DNA of 8,861 nucleotides from Comamonadaceae bacterium (GCA_947371775.1 CANBQX010000077.1:1-8861), one strand, 5' to 3'. Numbered from the stretch's first letter, positions 1-5,894 are shown. A program made the numbers and translations. The notes: generated by a model not told the origin, from the sequence alone.

Positions 1-242
1 TCTTGCACCACCGCGTCGATTTGCTGGCGCAGCATCTCGGGCGGCACCGCGTGGATGGCGCTCACGCCGCAGGTGTTTTGGGCAGTGAGCGCGGTAATGG
101 CGCTCATGCCAAAGCAGCCCAACGCAGAAAAGGTTTTCAGGTCGGCCTGGATGCCCGCGCCGCCGCCACTGTCTGACCCGGCAATGGTCAAGACGCGGGG
201 GTACTGCTGGGTCAACGCGGGAATGGATTTACTTGCGTTCAT
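1..242 (-). CDS. thiD: Hydroxymethylpyrimidine/phosphomethylpyrimidine kinase, N-terminal part (runs off the window)
   Basis: ThiD phosphorylates 4-amino-5-hydroxymethyl-2-methylpyrimidine (HMP) twice to give HMP-pyrophosphate, the pyrimidine substrate of ThiE, in the cytoplasm. Only the first 80 codons are present; the family is usually about 265-280 residues. The nucleotide/HMP-binding start of the ribokinase-like fold is clear: TIAGSDSGGGAGIQADLKT at residues 19-37, followed by the GCFGMSAITALTAQNT segment at 42-57, both typical of ThiD. The ATG at 240-242 lies inside the end of thiE, giving a 14-base overlap in another frame. A GGGAG ribosome binding site sits 7 bases upstream, within thiE, so the two genes are probably translationally coupled. 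It is the last visible gene of the riboswitch-controlled thiM-thiE-thiD operon. Whether the missing part is intact, or fused to another domain, cannot be seen. Confidence 0.95.
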   Translation of the reverse strand, partial: MNASKSIPALTQQYPRVLTIAGSDSGGGAGIQADLKTFSALGCFGMSAITALTAQNTCGVSAIHAVPPEMLRQQIDAVVQ

Positions 243-876
243 GGTGTTGCTCCCACAGGGTGCGCAGTTCTCGTGTTGCAAGAGCGGGATCGGCGGCGCC
301 ACAAATGGCACTGACGACCGCGAGTCCGTCGGCGCCCGCAGCCAGCACCTCGGCGGCGTTGCCTGCATGGATGCCGCCAATGGCCACCAGTGGCAGCGCA
401 GTCGCGGCGTGCACCTGGCGCAGGCCCTGCAATTCCCAGGGTGTGCTGGTGTCGGTCTTGGTCGGTGTGGCAAAAACCGGGCTCACGCCCAGGTAGTCCA
501 CGCCTTCAAATTTGGCCTGGCTGGCTTGGGCCACATGCTGTAGGGTCTCCACCGACCAGCCCAAAAAAACATGGGGCGGCAGCAGTTTGCGGGCCGTGGC
601 CACTGGCATGTCGGACTGGCCCAGGTGCACGCCAGGCGCACCGCAGGCCAGGGCTACGTCGACGCGGTCATTGATGACCAAAGGAATGCCCAGGGGCGCC
701 AGCAGCGTTTGCAGCGTGGTGGCTTTGGCGCAAAAGTCGCGGGTGCTCAGGGTTTTTTCGCGCAGCTGCACGCAGCTCACCCCGCCCTGCACCGCTGCCA
801 TGACCACATCGGTCAGGCTGCGCCCGGCGCAGCTGGCTTCGTCGGTCACCAAGTACACGCCCAGCACCGAGCGCAT
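229..876 (-). CDS. thiE: Thiamine-phosphate synthase
   Basis: ThiE condenses HMP-pyrophosphate with hydroxyethylthiazole phosphate to give thiamine monophosphate and pyrophosphate. The 215-residue product matches the usual family length of about 210. Family motifs appear in order: QLREK (37-41), the pyrophosphate/Mg site NDR (69-71), VHLGQSDMP (83-91), the substrate loop ATPTKTD (136-142), and the phosphate-binding GGI (167-169) and AVVSAI (186-191) segments of the TIM barrel. The frame stays open far upstream into thiM, but recognisable ThiE starts at MRSVLGVYLVTD, so the ATG at 874-876 was chosen. That start has only a weak CCGGGA-like ribosome binding site; a TTG a few codons upstream is a possible alternative. 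It lies 32 bases after thiM and overlaps thiD by 14 bases. All substrates come from the neighbouring kinases, so ThiE completes a salvage route. Confidence 0.95.
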   Translation of the reverse strand: MRSVLGVYLVTDEASCAGRSLTDVVMAAVQGGVSCVQLREKTLSTRDFCAKATTLQTLLAPLGIPLVINDRVDVALACGAPGVHLGQSDMPVATARKLLPPHVFLGWSVETLQHVAQASQAKFEGVDYLGVSPVFATPTKTDTSTPWELQGLRQVHAATALPLVAIGGIHAGNAAEVLAAGADGLAVVSAICGAADPALATRELRTLWEQHHERK

Positions 877-908
877 GCGGTCCCGGTAGCCGGGCAATGC
901 CGTACTGC

Positions 909-1754
909 TTACCACGCGGCCACTTCGAGCTTGAGGCGCTGGGTAAAGGTGTCGGCGTTCATCAGCTGCAGCGCGTCCAGCATATAGGCCTGCATGCTGC
1001 CCACGCCCTGACCAGCCGCCTGCGCTTGCTCTGCAGCCACTTCGCCCACCACGCCCCAAAAGGCCATGGCAGCCACGGTGGCGCGCCACAGGTCCGGCTG
1101 AACCACGCAAAACGCGCCAATCAAACTGGTGGCCGAGCAGCCGATGCCGGTGATCTTGGTCATCCAGGCGTGGCCATTGGACAGGCGGGCCCAGCGGTGG
1201 CCGGCGTCCAGCACGTGGTCGGTAACGCCGCTCACGCACACCACGCCCTGGGTTTCTTGCGTCAAAGCCTGGGCGGCGCCTAAAGCGTCGTCGGCCGCAG
1301 CGCTGCTGTCCACACCGCGGGTTTTGATGGCCGAGCCCGCCAGGCTCATGACCTCGGAGCCATTGCCGCGGATCACGCTGGGCGCGGCGGTGGCCATCAA
1401 CATGGCCAGGCTTTGGTTGCGGTACGCGGTAGCGCCCGCCCCCACCGGGTCCAGCACCACCGGAATGCCGCGTCCGTGGGCAGTGAGCAGCGCCAGGCGC
1501 ATGCTCTCGATCCAATAGGGCTCCAAGGTACCGATGTTGAGCACCAGCGCTTGCGCAATGCTGGCCATGTCGGCTACTTCTTCGTGCGCGTGGGCCATGA
1601 CGGGCGACGCACCGGCTGCCAGCAAGACATTGGCGTTGAGGTTCATCACCACATGGTTGGTGATGCTGTGGACAAAGGGCGCACTGGCACGCACCTGTTC
1701 CACGTCGGACCAGAGTTGGGCGGGGGTGAGGGAGGGAGTTTGCGTGTGGGCCAT
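909..1754 (-). CDS. thiM: Hydroxyethylthiazole kinase
   Basis: ThiM phosphorylates the thiazole alcohol 4-methyl-5-(2-hydroxyethyl)thiazole (salvaged from thiamine breakdown) to the phosphate used by ThiE. The product is 281 residues, slightly above the usual 260-275. Visible family motifs are HSITNHVVMN (29-38, thiazole site), LDPVGAGAT (101-109), IRGNGSEV (128-135), and TGIGCSATSLIGAF (202-215), which carries the conserved active-site cysteine C206. The frame is open to an ATG at 1791-1793, but MAHTQ (ATG at 1752-1754) was chosen because it has an AGGA ribosome binding site 5 bases upstream; the 13 extra residues of the longer form look unlike a conserved N-terminus. It is the first gene behind the TPP riboswitch, so its expression should fall when thiamine pyrophosphate is abundant. 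Its start controls entry into the operon. Confidence 0.95.
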   Translation of the reverse strand: MAHTQTPSLTPAQLWSDVEQVRASAPFVHSITNHVVMNLNANVLLAAGASPVMAHAHEEVADMASIAQALVLNIGTLEPYWIESMRLALLTAHGRGIPVVLDPVGAGATAYRNQSLAMLMATAAPSVIRGNGSEVMSLAGSAIKTRGVDSSAAADDALGAAQALTQETQGVVCVSGVTDHVLDAGHRWARLSNGHAWMTKITGIGCSATSLIGAFCVVQPDLWRATVAAMAFWGVVGEVAAEQAQAAGQGVGSMQAYMLDALQLMNADTFTQRLKLEVAAW

Positions 1755-1808
1755 GGTCGTCCTAAAAGGTTGCGAACCGGGCCGCGCAGGCATAGGCGAA
1801 AGCGGACT
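1755..1808 (-). promoter_or_regulatory. Riboswitch expression platform and thiM ribosome binding site
   Basis: These 54 bases join the aptamer to the thiM start. The ribosome binding site AGGA (minus strand, 1763-1760) is 5 bases before the ATG. Two upstream tetramers could mask it: CCUA (1796-1793) pairs with UAGG (1764-1761), and GUCC (1807-1804), just past the 3' strand of P1, pairs with GGAC (1762-1759). The pairings share bases and cannot both form. A small GGUU-CGC-AACC hairpin ending just before the binding site is also possible. These are eye-drawn pairings; no folding energies were computed. Confidence 0.45.
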
Positions 1809-1883
1809 TGCTTCCCTACGCTGGTACGACCCAGATCAGGTTCAAAGAGTATTTCTCAGTCACCGGCGGTGACACCTCTAGCA
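1809..1883 (-). ncRNA. TPP riboswitch (THI element) aptamer
   Basis: Read on the minus strand, the aptamer carries all the conserved THI-box strings: CTGAGA (1859-1854), ACCTGATCTGG (1841-1831) and CCAGCGTAGGGAA (1824-1812). Helices can be drawn by eye. P1 is UGCU (1883-1880) with AGCA (1812-1809). P2 is AGAG with CUCU. P3 is the perfect 6-bp stem GTCACC-GCC-GGTGAC (1873-1859). P5 is CUGG/CCAG around a GUCGUA loop. The aptamer is 55 bases upstream of the thiM ATG, so it regulates thiM-thiE-thiD. I see no U-tract terminator between aptamer and gene, which points to control of translation start, as in Escherichia coli thiM. The aptamer call is secure; the mechanism is inferred. Confidence 0.96.
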
Positions 1884-1889
1884 GGCGCG

Positions 1890-1895
1890 ATTCTA
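1890..1895 (-). promoter_or_regulatory. Candidate -10 box of the thiM-thiE-thiD promoter
   Basis: TAGAAT on the minus strand matches the sigma-70 -10 consensus at five of six bases. A start about 7 bases downstream would fall near 1883, exactly where the 5' strand of riboswitch helix P1 begins, so the RNA would carry almost no leader before the aptamer. No good -35 hexamer is seen at 16-18 bases spacing. The placement fits well but is unproven. Confidence 0.4.
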
Positions 1896-1896
1896 G

Positions 1897-1929
1897 GCGC
1901 AAAGGCGGCAATGGCTGCGGCCTTGGCGC
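1897..1929 (-). repeat. Imperfect inverted repeat between slyD and the thi promoter
   Basis: GCGC-A-AAGGC (1897-1906) is repeated in inverse as GCCTT-G-GCGC (1920-1929), giving a stem of nine pairs with one A/G mismatch and a 13-base loop. It begins 9 bases past the slyD stop and ends 1 base from the candidate thi -10 box. Neither strand shows a T-run after it, so it is not a standard intrinsic terminator. It might end or stabilise the slyD mRNA, or bind a regulator near the -35 position. GC-rich sequence makes such repeats fairly common by chance. Confidence 0.35.
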
Positions 1930-1938
1930 TTGGCGAAC

Positions 1939-2415
1939 TTAGTGGTGGTGGCCGTGCGCGCCGTGCACATGGCCGTGGGCCACTTCTTCTTCCGACGCTG
2001 CACGCACTTCAATCACCTGCACCTGAAAGCGCAGCGCCTGACCGGCCAAGGGGTGGTTGCCGTCGAGCATCACCTGGTCGCCCTTGATTTTGAGCACGGT
2101 GAATGCCCGGCTGTGGCCTTGTGCGTCCTGGCCCTCGATCTGACCACCGACTTTGACGCCGGGCGGGAACTGGGTTTTGGGAATGGTTTGCAGCAATGCT
2201 TCGTCACGGTGGCCAAAGGCGTCGTCCGCAGACAGCTCCACCAGCACCTTGAAGCCGACTTCCTGGCCTTCCAGCGCTTCTTCCACTTTGGGAAACAGAT
2301 TGCCATAGCCGCCGTGCAGGTAGGCCATGGGTTCCTGGCTTTCTTCCAGCACTTTGCCCTGGGCGTTGGAGACCTTGTAGCGGACGGTGACAGCGCTGTT
2401 TTTGCTAATTTTCAT
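1939..2415 (-). CDS. slyD: FKBP-type peptidyl-prolyl cis-trans isomerase, SlyD family
   Basis: SlyD is a cytoplasmic prolyl isomerase and chaperone that also binds nickel and other metals and helps hydrogenase or urease maturation in some bacteria. The 158-residue protein has the split FKBP domain (about 1-69 and 125-145) with YLHGGYGNLFPKVEEALEG (32-50) and the DDAFGHRDE junction (64-72), then the inserted chaperone (IF) domain (about 73-122), ending in LDGNHPLAGQ (117-126). The tail EEEVAHGHVHGAHGHHH closely resembles the start of the E. coli SlyD metal tail but stops there, with six histidines and no cysteines after residue 146; the E. coli protein is 196 residues. The start MKISKNSAVTVRY (ATG at 2413-2415) was preferred to upstream in-frame ATGs because it matches the family N-terminus and has a weak GGAA binding site. 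It is a single gene, divergent from grxD. Confidence 0.93.
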   Translation of the reverse strand: MKISKNSAVTVRYKVSNAQGKVLEESQEPMAYLHGGYGNLFPKVEEALEGQEVGFKVLVELSADDAFGHRDEALLQTIPKTQFPPGVKVGGQIEGQDAQGHSRAFTVLKIKGDQVMLDGNHPLAGQALRFQVQVIEVRAASEEEVAHGHVHGAHGHHH

Positions 2416-2454
2416 GGGGATTTCCGTTGGTTTTGAGAATCTTGACAAGCCGCC

Positions 2455-2460
2455 ATTATC
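2455..2460 (-). promoter_or_regulatory. Candidate -10 box for slyD
   Basis: GATAAT on the minus strand is a five-of-six match to the -10 consensus and lies 40 bases upstream of the slyD ATG, giving a leader of about 33 bases. No convincing -35 box is seen at the usual spacing. The call is tentative. Confidence 0.3.
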
Positions 2461-2500
2461 GGAAAAACCCTGCGTCGTCTGGCACATGCCCGGGCCCGCA

Positions 2501-2529
2501 TTCCGATCGGGCCCTGAAAATGAAATAAT
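2501..2529 (+). promoter_or_regulatory. Candidate grxD promoter
   Basis: TTCCGA (2501-2506) and AATAAT (2524-2529) are separated by 17 bases. The -10 matches the consensus at five of six bases, while the -35 matches at only three. A start near 2536 would leave a leader of about 32 bases. The ribosome binding site AAAGGA (2555-2560) is 7 bases before the ATG and is clear. A perfect TTGACA at 2442-2447 has no -10 box at the right distance and was not used. Confidence 0.35.
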
Positions 2530-2567
2530 TGGGGCTGTTTTGAATTTACGCAGCAAAGGATTTCAGC

Positions 2568-2897
2568 ATGAGCGACGCACAACAACGCATTGACACCCTG
2601 GTCAAAACCAACGAGGTCGTCCTGTTCATGAAGGGCAACGCCAGCTTTCCGCAGTGCGGCTTCTCCGGCCGGGCAATCCAAATCTTGAAGGCCTGCGGCG
2701 TGGACACCAAGACGGTCAAAACGGTCAACGTACTGGAAGACGATGGCATCCGCCAAGGCATCAAGGAATACAGCAACTGGCCCACGATTCCGCAGTTGTA
2801 TGTCAAGGGCGAGTTCATCGGCGGCTCGGACATCATGATGGAAATGTACGAATCCGGCGAACTGGTGCAGGCCCTGGGCACCAAGCCCGCTGCCTAA
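2568..2897 (+). CDS. grxD: Monothiol (CGFS) glutaredoxin, Grx4 family
   Basis: CGFS glutaredoxins bind a [2Fe-2S] cluster with glutathione as a dimer (or with a BolA partner) and pass it to target proteins; they are poor thiol reductases. The 109-residue product is full length for the single-domain family (E. coli Grx4 is 115). The active site CGFS is at 30-33, preceded by the glutathione-contacting lysine in LFMKG (19-23). The WPTIPQLY segment with the cis-proline loop (71-78) and GEFIGGSD (81-88) complete the glutathione site. The ATG has a strong AAAGGA site upstream, and the N-terminus MSDAQQRID matches the family. It is a lone plus-strand gene, divergent from slyD and convergent with the lytic transglycosylase gene, whose stop is only 12 bases away. 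No bolA or other Fe-S gene is in the window. Confidence 0.95.
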   Translation: MSDAQQRIDTLVKTNEVVLFMKGNASFPQCGFSGRAIQILKACGVDTKTVKTVNVLEDDGIRQGIKEYSNWPTIPQLYVKGEFIGGSDIMMEMYESGELVQALGTKPAA

Positions 2898-2909
2898 AGC
2901 GTCAGAGGT

Positions 2910-3563
2910 TTACGCCACGTAGTGCCAGTTGCGCTGCGCGGCGCGAACGGCGTTGGGGTAACTGGCCTGCCCGCGTGAGCCGTTGTAGCGGCCAAGCGCC
3001 ATGAATTCATCGCCCTGCTCGCGGTCCAGGTAGTGGCGCAAGATCACACAGCCAAAGCGCAAATTGGCTTGCAGGCGAAACAGGACAGCGGGGTCGCCTT
3101 CGCCAATCAGCCGCACCCAAAACGGCATCACTTGCATAAAGCCGCGCGCCCCCACATTGCTGACCGCGTGTTTGCGGAAATTGCTCTCGACCTGGATCAA
3201 GCCCATCACCAGGGACAGCTCCAGGCCCGCGCGCTTGCTCTCGTACCAGACGGTCTGTAAAAAATCCTGCCAATCGTCCACCTCAGGGCGGCGACGGCGC
3301 AGCAAGCTGCGGGTGCGGTACACCCAGCTTTGGTACTGTTGTTGCGCTTGCACAGTAGGGAACTCCGGCACAGGCGGTGCGGCGTTGCGGATGGCGGCGC
3401 TCAAGGCGGAGCGCACCGAGTCGATCAGCGGCTCTTCCACCTGCCCGCCCGCATGCGCTGCGCCTGAACCCAAACCCAACAGAGCTGGCAGCGCTAGCGC
3501 GTGGGCCGCCCCAGCGCTGCGCAACATCGCACGCCGGGTCGTGCCCTGGAGTCGGCCCTGCAT
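2910..3563 (-). CDS. Exported lytic transglycosylase, SLT domain
   Basis: Proteins with this domain cut the glycan strands of peptidoglycan between MurNAc and GlcNAc, leaving 1,6-anhydro-MurNAc ends, in the periplasm. The 217-residue product has a basic N-terminus, a hydrophobic stretch (about 17-36) and a likely signal peptidase site after AHA (36-38). The SLT (goose-lysozyme-like) domain covers about 105-205: the proposed catalytic glutamate E126 in QVESNFR (124-130), then GARGFMQVMP (138-147) and ALGRYNGS (189-196). The stretch between signal and domain is low in complexity, with arginine runs. Residues 8-15 (TTRRAMLR) resemble a twin-arginine signal. The ATG at 3561-3563 has AAGG 7 bases upstream and begins 8 bases past the proS stop, so it is probably cotranscribed with proS. 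The exact family name is uncertain, so no symbol is given. Confidence 0.88.
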   Translation of the reverse strand: MQGRLQGTTRRAMLRSAGAAHALALPALLGLGSGAAHAGGQVEEPLIDSVRSALSAAIRNAAPPVPEFPTVQAQQQYQSWVYRTRSLLRRRRPEVDDWQDFLQTVWYESKRAGLELSLVMGLIQVESNFRKHAVSNVGARGFMQVMPFWVRLIGEGDPAVLFRLQANLRFGCVILRHYLDREQGDEFMALGRYNGSRGQASYPNAVRAAQRNWHYVA

Positions 3564-3571
3564 GCAGTGCC

Positions 3572-5314
3572 TTAGACGCGAATGCGGGAGCGCACCAGGG
3601 CTGCAATCTCACCCACAGGCACGCTGGTGGCGGCCGCGTCACGGCGGTGCTGGTACTCGACCATGCCTTCTTTCAAGCCACGGTCGCCCAGGGTGATGCG
3701 GTGCGGTACGCCAATGAGTTCCCAGTCCGCAAACATGGCGCCAGGGCGCTCGTTGCGGTCGTCCAGAATCACGTCGACACCGGCGGCCAGCAAATCGGCG
3801 TACAGCGCGTCGGCGGCCGCTTTGACATCAGGGAAACGGTCAGGGCTGATGGGGCACAGCACCACGGTGAACGGTGCCAGGGCGTCGGGCCAGATGATGC
3901 CGCGCGCGTCGTGGTTTTGTTCAATCGCCGCGGCGGGCAGGCGTGTGATGCCGATGCCGTAGCAGCCCATTTCCATGGGCTGGGGCTTGCCATTCACATT
4001 CAGGAACGTGGCGTTCATGGCCTGGCTGTATTTGGTGCCCAAATAGAAAATGTGGCCCACCTCAATACCGCGCTCAATCGCCAACTCGCCTTTGCCGTCG
4101 GGGGACGCGTCGCCCACAACCACATTGCGAATGTCTGCCACCACGTCGGGCTCAGGCAGATCGCGGCCCCAATTCACCCCGGTGATGTGGAAGTCCACCT
4201 CGTTGGCGCCGCAAATCCAGTCGCTCATCAGCGCGACCTCGCGGTCGGCCACCACGCGCAGTGGTTTTTTAAGGCCTACTGGGCCCAGGTAGCCGGGTTC
4301 ACAGCCAAAGTGCTCGTCAATCTCGGCCAACGTGGCAAAACGGAAATCGGCCAGACCCGCAATTTTTCCCACCTTGACTTCGTTCATGCTGCGGTCGCCA
4401 CGGATGAGCAACAGCCACACCTGCGATTTGACGATCTGACCGGCCTCGTCGCGCTCGTCGGTGGCCACCACCAGGGACTTGAGCGAATTCTCCAGGGGCA
4501 GGCCCAGGTACTCGGCCACATCCACGCAGGTGCTCTTGCCTGGGGTGGCCACTTTGGCCATAGACGCTGCGGGCGCAGGGCGCGGACCGGCAGGTGCCAG
4601 CGCTTCGGCCTTTTCCATATTGGCGGCGTAGTCGCTGCCGGTGCTGTAGACGATGGCGTCTTCACCGGTGGCAGCAATCACCTGGAACTCTTCGCTCAAA
4701 TCGCCACCGATGGCGCCGCTGTCTGCGGCCACCGCACGGTAGCTCAATCCAAAGCGGTCAAAAATGCGGCGGTAAGCCTGTGCCATCACCTGGTAGCTGG
4801 CCTTGGCCGAATCAACGTCACGGTCAAAGCTGTAGGCGTCCTTCATGGTGAACTCGCGGCCGCGCAACAGGCCAAAACGGGGACGGCGTTCGTCACGGAA
4901 CTTGGTCTGGATTTGGTAAAAGTTTTTCGGCAGCTGCTTGTAGCTTTTGATTTCCTGGCGGGCAATGTCAGTAATCACCTCTTCGCTGGTGGGCTGCACC
5001 ACGTAGTCGCGGTCGTGGCGGTCTTTGATACGCAGCAGCTCAGGCCCCATCTTGTCGAAGCGGCCCGTCTCTTGCCACAGCTCGGCCGGCTGGACCACGG
5101 GCATGCTCAGTTCCATGGCACCGGCGCGGTTCATTTCCTCACGCACGATGGCTTCGACCTTGCGGATGACCCGCAAGCCCATGGGCATGTAGCTGTAGAT
5201 ACCCGCACCGAGCTTTTTGACCATTCCGGCACGCATCATGAGTTGGTGGCTGGGAACTTCGGCATCGGCCGGAGCCTCTTTGAGCGTGGAGATCAGGAAC
5301 TGGGAAGCTTTCAT
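3572..5314 (-). CDS. proS: Prolyl-tRNA synthetase (bacterial type with editing domain)
   Basis: ProRS activates proline with ATP and charges tRNA-Pro in the cytoplasm. The 580-residue product has the class II layout. The catalytic core carries PTSEE (108-112), the motif 2 region TKFRDERRP (137-145) and FTMKDAYSFD (155-164), and motif 3 MGCYGIGITR (449-458). The inserted editing (INS) domain lies at about 220-410 and holds K279 in the LKSLVV segment, aligning with the lysine known to matter for Ala-tRNA-Pro hydrolysis in E. coli. The anticodon-binding domain is at about 480-580 (DDRNERPGAMFADWELIGVP, 518-537). The frame is open 51 codons further upstream to 5467, overlapping rppH, but MKASQFLISTLKE (ATG at 5312-5314) is the family start. 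Its ribosome binding site is weak. The gene is divergent from rppH (103 bases apart) and followed by the lytic transglycosylase gene; I saw no clear promoter for it in the spacer. Confidence 0.97.
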   Translation of the reverse strand: MKASQFLISTLKEAPADAEVPSHQLMMRAGMVKKLGAGIYSYMPMGLRVIRKVEAIVREEMNRAGAMELSMPVVQPAELWQETGRFDKMGPELLRIKDRHDRDYVVQPTSEEVITDIARQEIKSYKQLPKNFYQIQTKFRDERRPRFGLLRGREFTMKDAYSFDRDVDSAKASYQVMAQAYRRIFDRFGLSYRAVAADSGAIGGDLSEEFQVIAATGEDAIVYSTGSDYAANMEKAEALAPAGPRPAPAASMAKVATPGKSTCVDVAEYLGLPLENSLKSLVVATDERDEAGQIVKSQVWLLLIRGDRSMNEVKVGKIAGLADFRFATLAEIDEHFGCEPGYLGPVGLKKPLRVVADREVALMSDWICGANEVDFHITGVNWGRDLPEPDVVADIRNVVVGDASPDGKGELAIERGIEVGHIFYLGTKYSQAMNATFLNVNGKPQPMEMGCYGIGITRLPAAAIEQNHDARGIIWPDALAPFTVVLCPISPDRFPDVKAAADALYADLLAAGVDVILDDRNERPGAMFADWELIGVPHRITLGDRGLKEGMVEYQHRRDAAATSVPVGEIAALVRSRIRV

Positions 5315-5381
5315 GCGGGTACTCGTAAAACGGTGGCGTCGTGGGCGCTGAAGGCCTGCCATGCAGCGGCGGCTTGCCGTG

Positions 5382-5387
5382 CATAAT
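5382..5387 (+). promoter_or_regulatory. Candidate -10 box for rppH
   Basis: CATAAT matches the -10 consensus at five of six bases and sits 30 bases before the chosen rppH ATG, giving a leader of about 24 bases. The -35 region has no good match at 16-18 bases spacing. The rest of the 103-base proS/rppH spacer shows no repeat or hairpin that I can support. Confidence 0.35.
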
Positions 5388-5417
5388 GGGCCAAGTTTAA
5401 AAATTGGGGTTTTGATT

Positions 5418-5894
5418 ATGCTTGACCGGGACGGCTTTCGGCCCAACGTCGGCATCGTCTTGCTCAACCAGAAAAATCAGGTTTTTTGGGGCAAACGCAT
5501 ACGTACCCATTCGTGGCAGTTTCCACAGGGCGGCATTGACCGGGGTGAAACCCCGGAGCAAGCCATGTACCGCGAACTGCACGAAGAAGTGGGGCTCCAA
5601 CCGGAGCACGTTGCGATCATTGCCCGGACCCGTGACTGGTTGCGCTATGAGGTGCCGGACCGCTACATCCGCCGTGATGCGCGCGGCCACTACAAAGGGC
5701 AAAAACAGATTTGGTTTTTGCTCCAACTCACCGGCTTTGACTGGAATTTGAACCTGCGTGCCACCGAGCACCCGGAGTTTGACGCCTGGCGCTGGAACGA
5801 CTACTGGGTCCCGCTGGACGCGGTGGTGGACTTCAAGCGCGGGGTCTACGAAATGGCGCTGACCGAACTGTCGCGCTACCTGCCGCGCCTCTAA
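5418..5894 (+). CDS. rppH: RNA pyrophosphohydrolase (Nudix)
   Basis: RppH removes pyrophosphate from the 5' triphosphate end of mRNA, leaving a monophosphate that opens the message to RNase E decay. The 158-residue product carries a perfect Nudix box, Gx5Ex7REUxEExGU, at 38-60 (GGIDRGE...RELHEEVGL), whose glutamates bind the catalytic metals. RppH-type surroundings include DGFRPNVGI (5-13), WQFPQGGI (33-40), YKGQKQIWFLL (92-102) and the FDAWRW segment (121-126). The chosen ATG (5418-5420) matches the family start MLDRDGFRPNVG; an in-frame ATG 57 bases upstream would add residues without family resemblance. The ribosome binding site is poor (GGGG about 9 bases away). The protein ends right after the Nudix core (LSRYLPRL). 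E. coli RppH has 176 residues, and I recall longer basic tails in several Burkholderiales. The gene is convergent with proB, 6 bases away. Confidence 0.94.
   Translation: MLDRDGFRPNVGIVLLNQKNQVFWGKRIRTHSWQFPQGGIDRGETPEQAMYRELHEEVGLQPEHVAIIARTRDWLRYEVPDRYIRRDARGHYKGQKQIWFLLQLTGFDWNLNLRATEHPEFDAWRWNDYWVPLDAVVDFKRGVYEMALTELSRYLPRL

Noticed and set aside
877..1515. N-terminal extension of thiE reaching into thiM, as if a fusion
   Set aside because: The extension is thiM read in the wrong frame, with a low-complexity Gly/Arg-rich translation. ThiE homology begins at 876.
1791..1793. Upstream in-frame ATG as the thiM start
   Set aside because: It adds 13 residues without family resemblance and lacks a ribosome binding site, while the ATG at 1752-1754 has AGGA at ideal spacing.
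2442..2447. Perfect TTGACA as a grxD -35 box
   Set aside because: No -10-like hexamer occurs 16-18 bases downstream; the sequence there is AAACCC.
3377..5386. A 669-codon open frame on the plus strand
   Set aside because: It lies opposite the transglycosylase and proS. Its histidine/valine/alanine-rich translation is the usual mirror of a GC-rich coding strand and matches no family I know.
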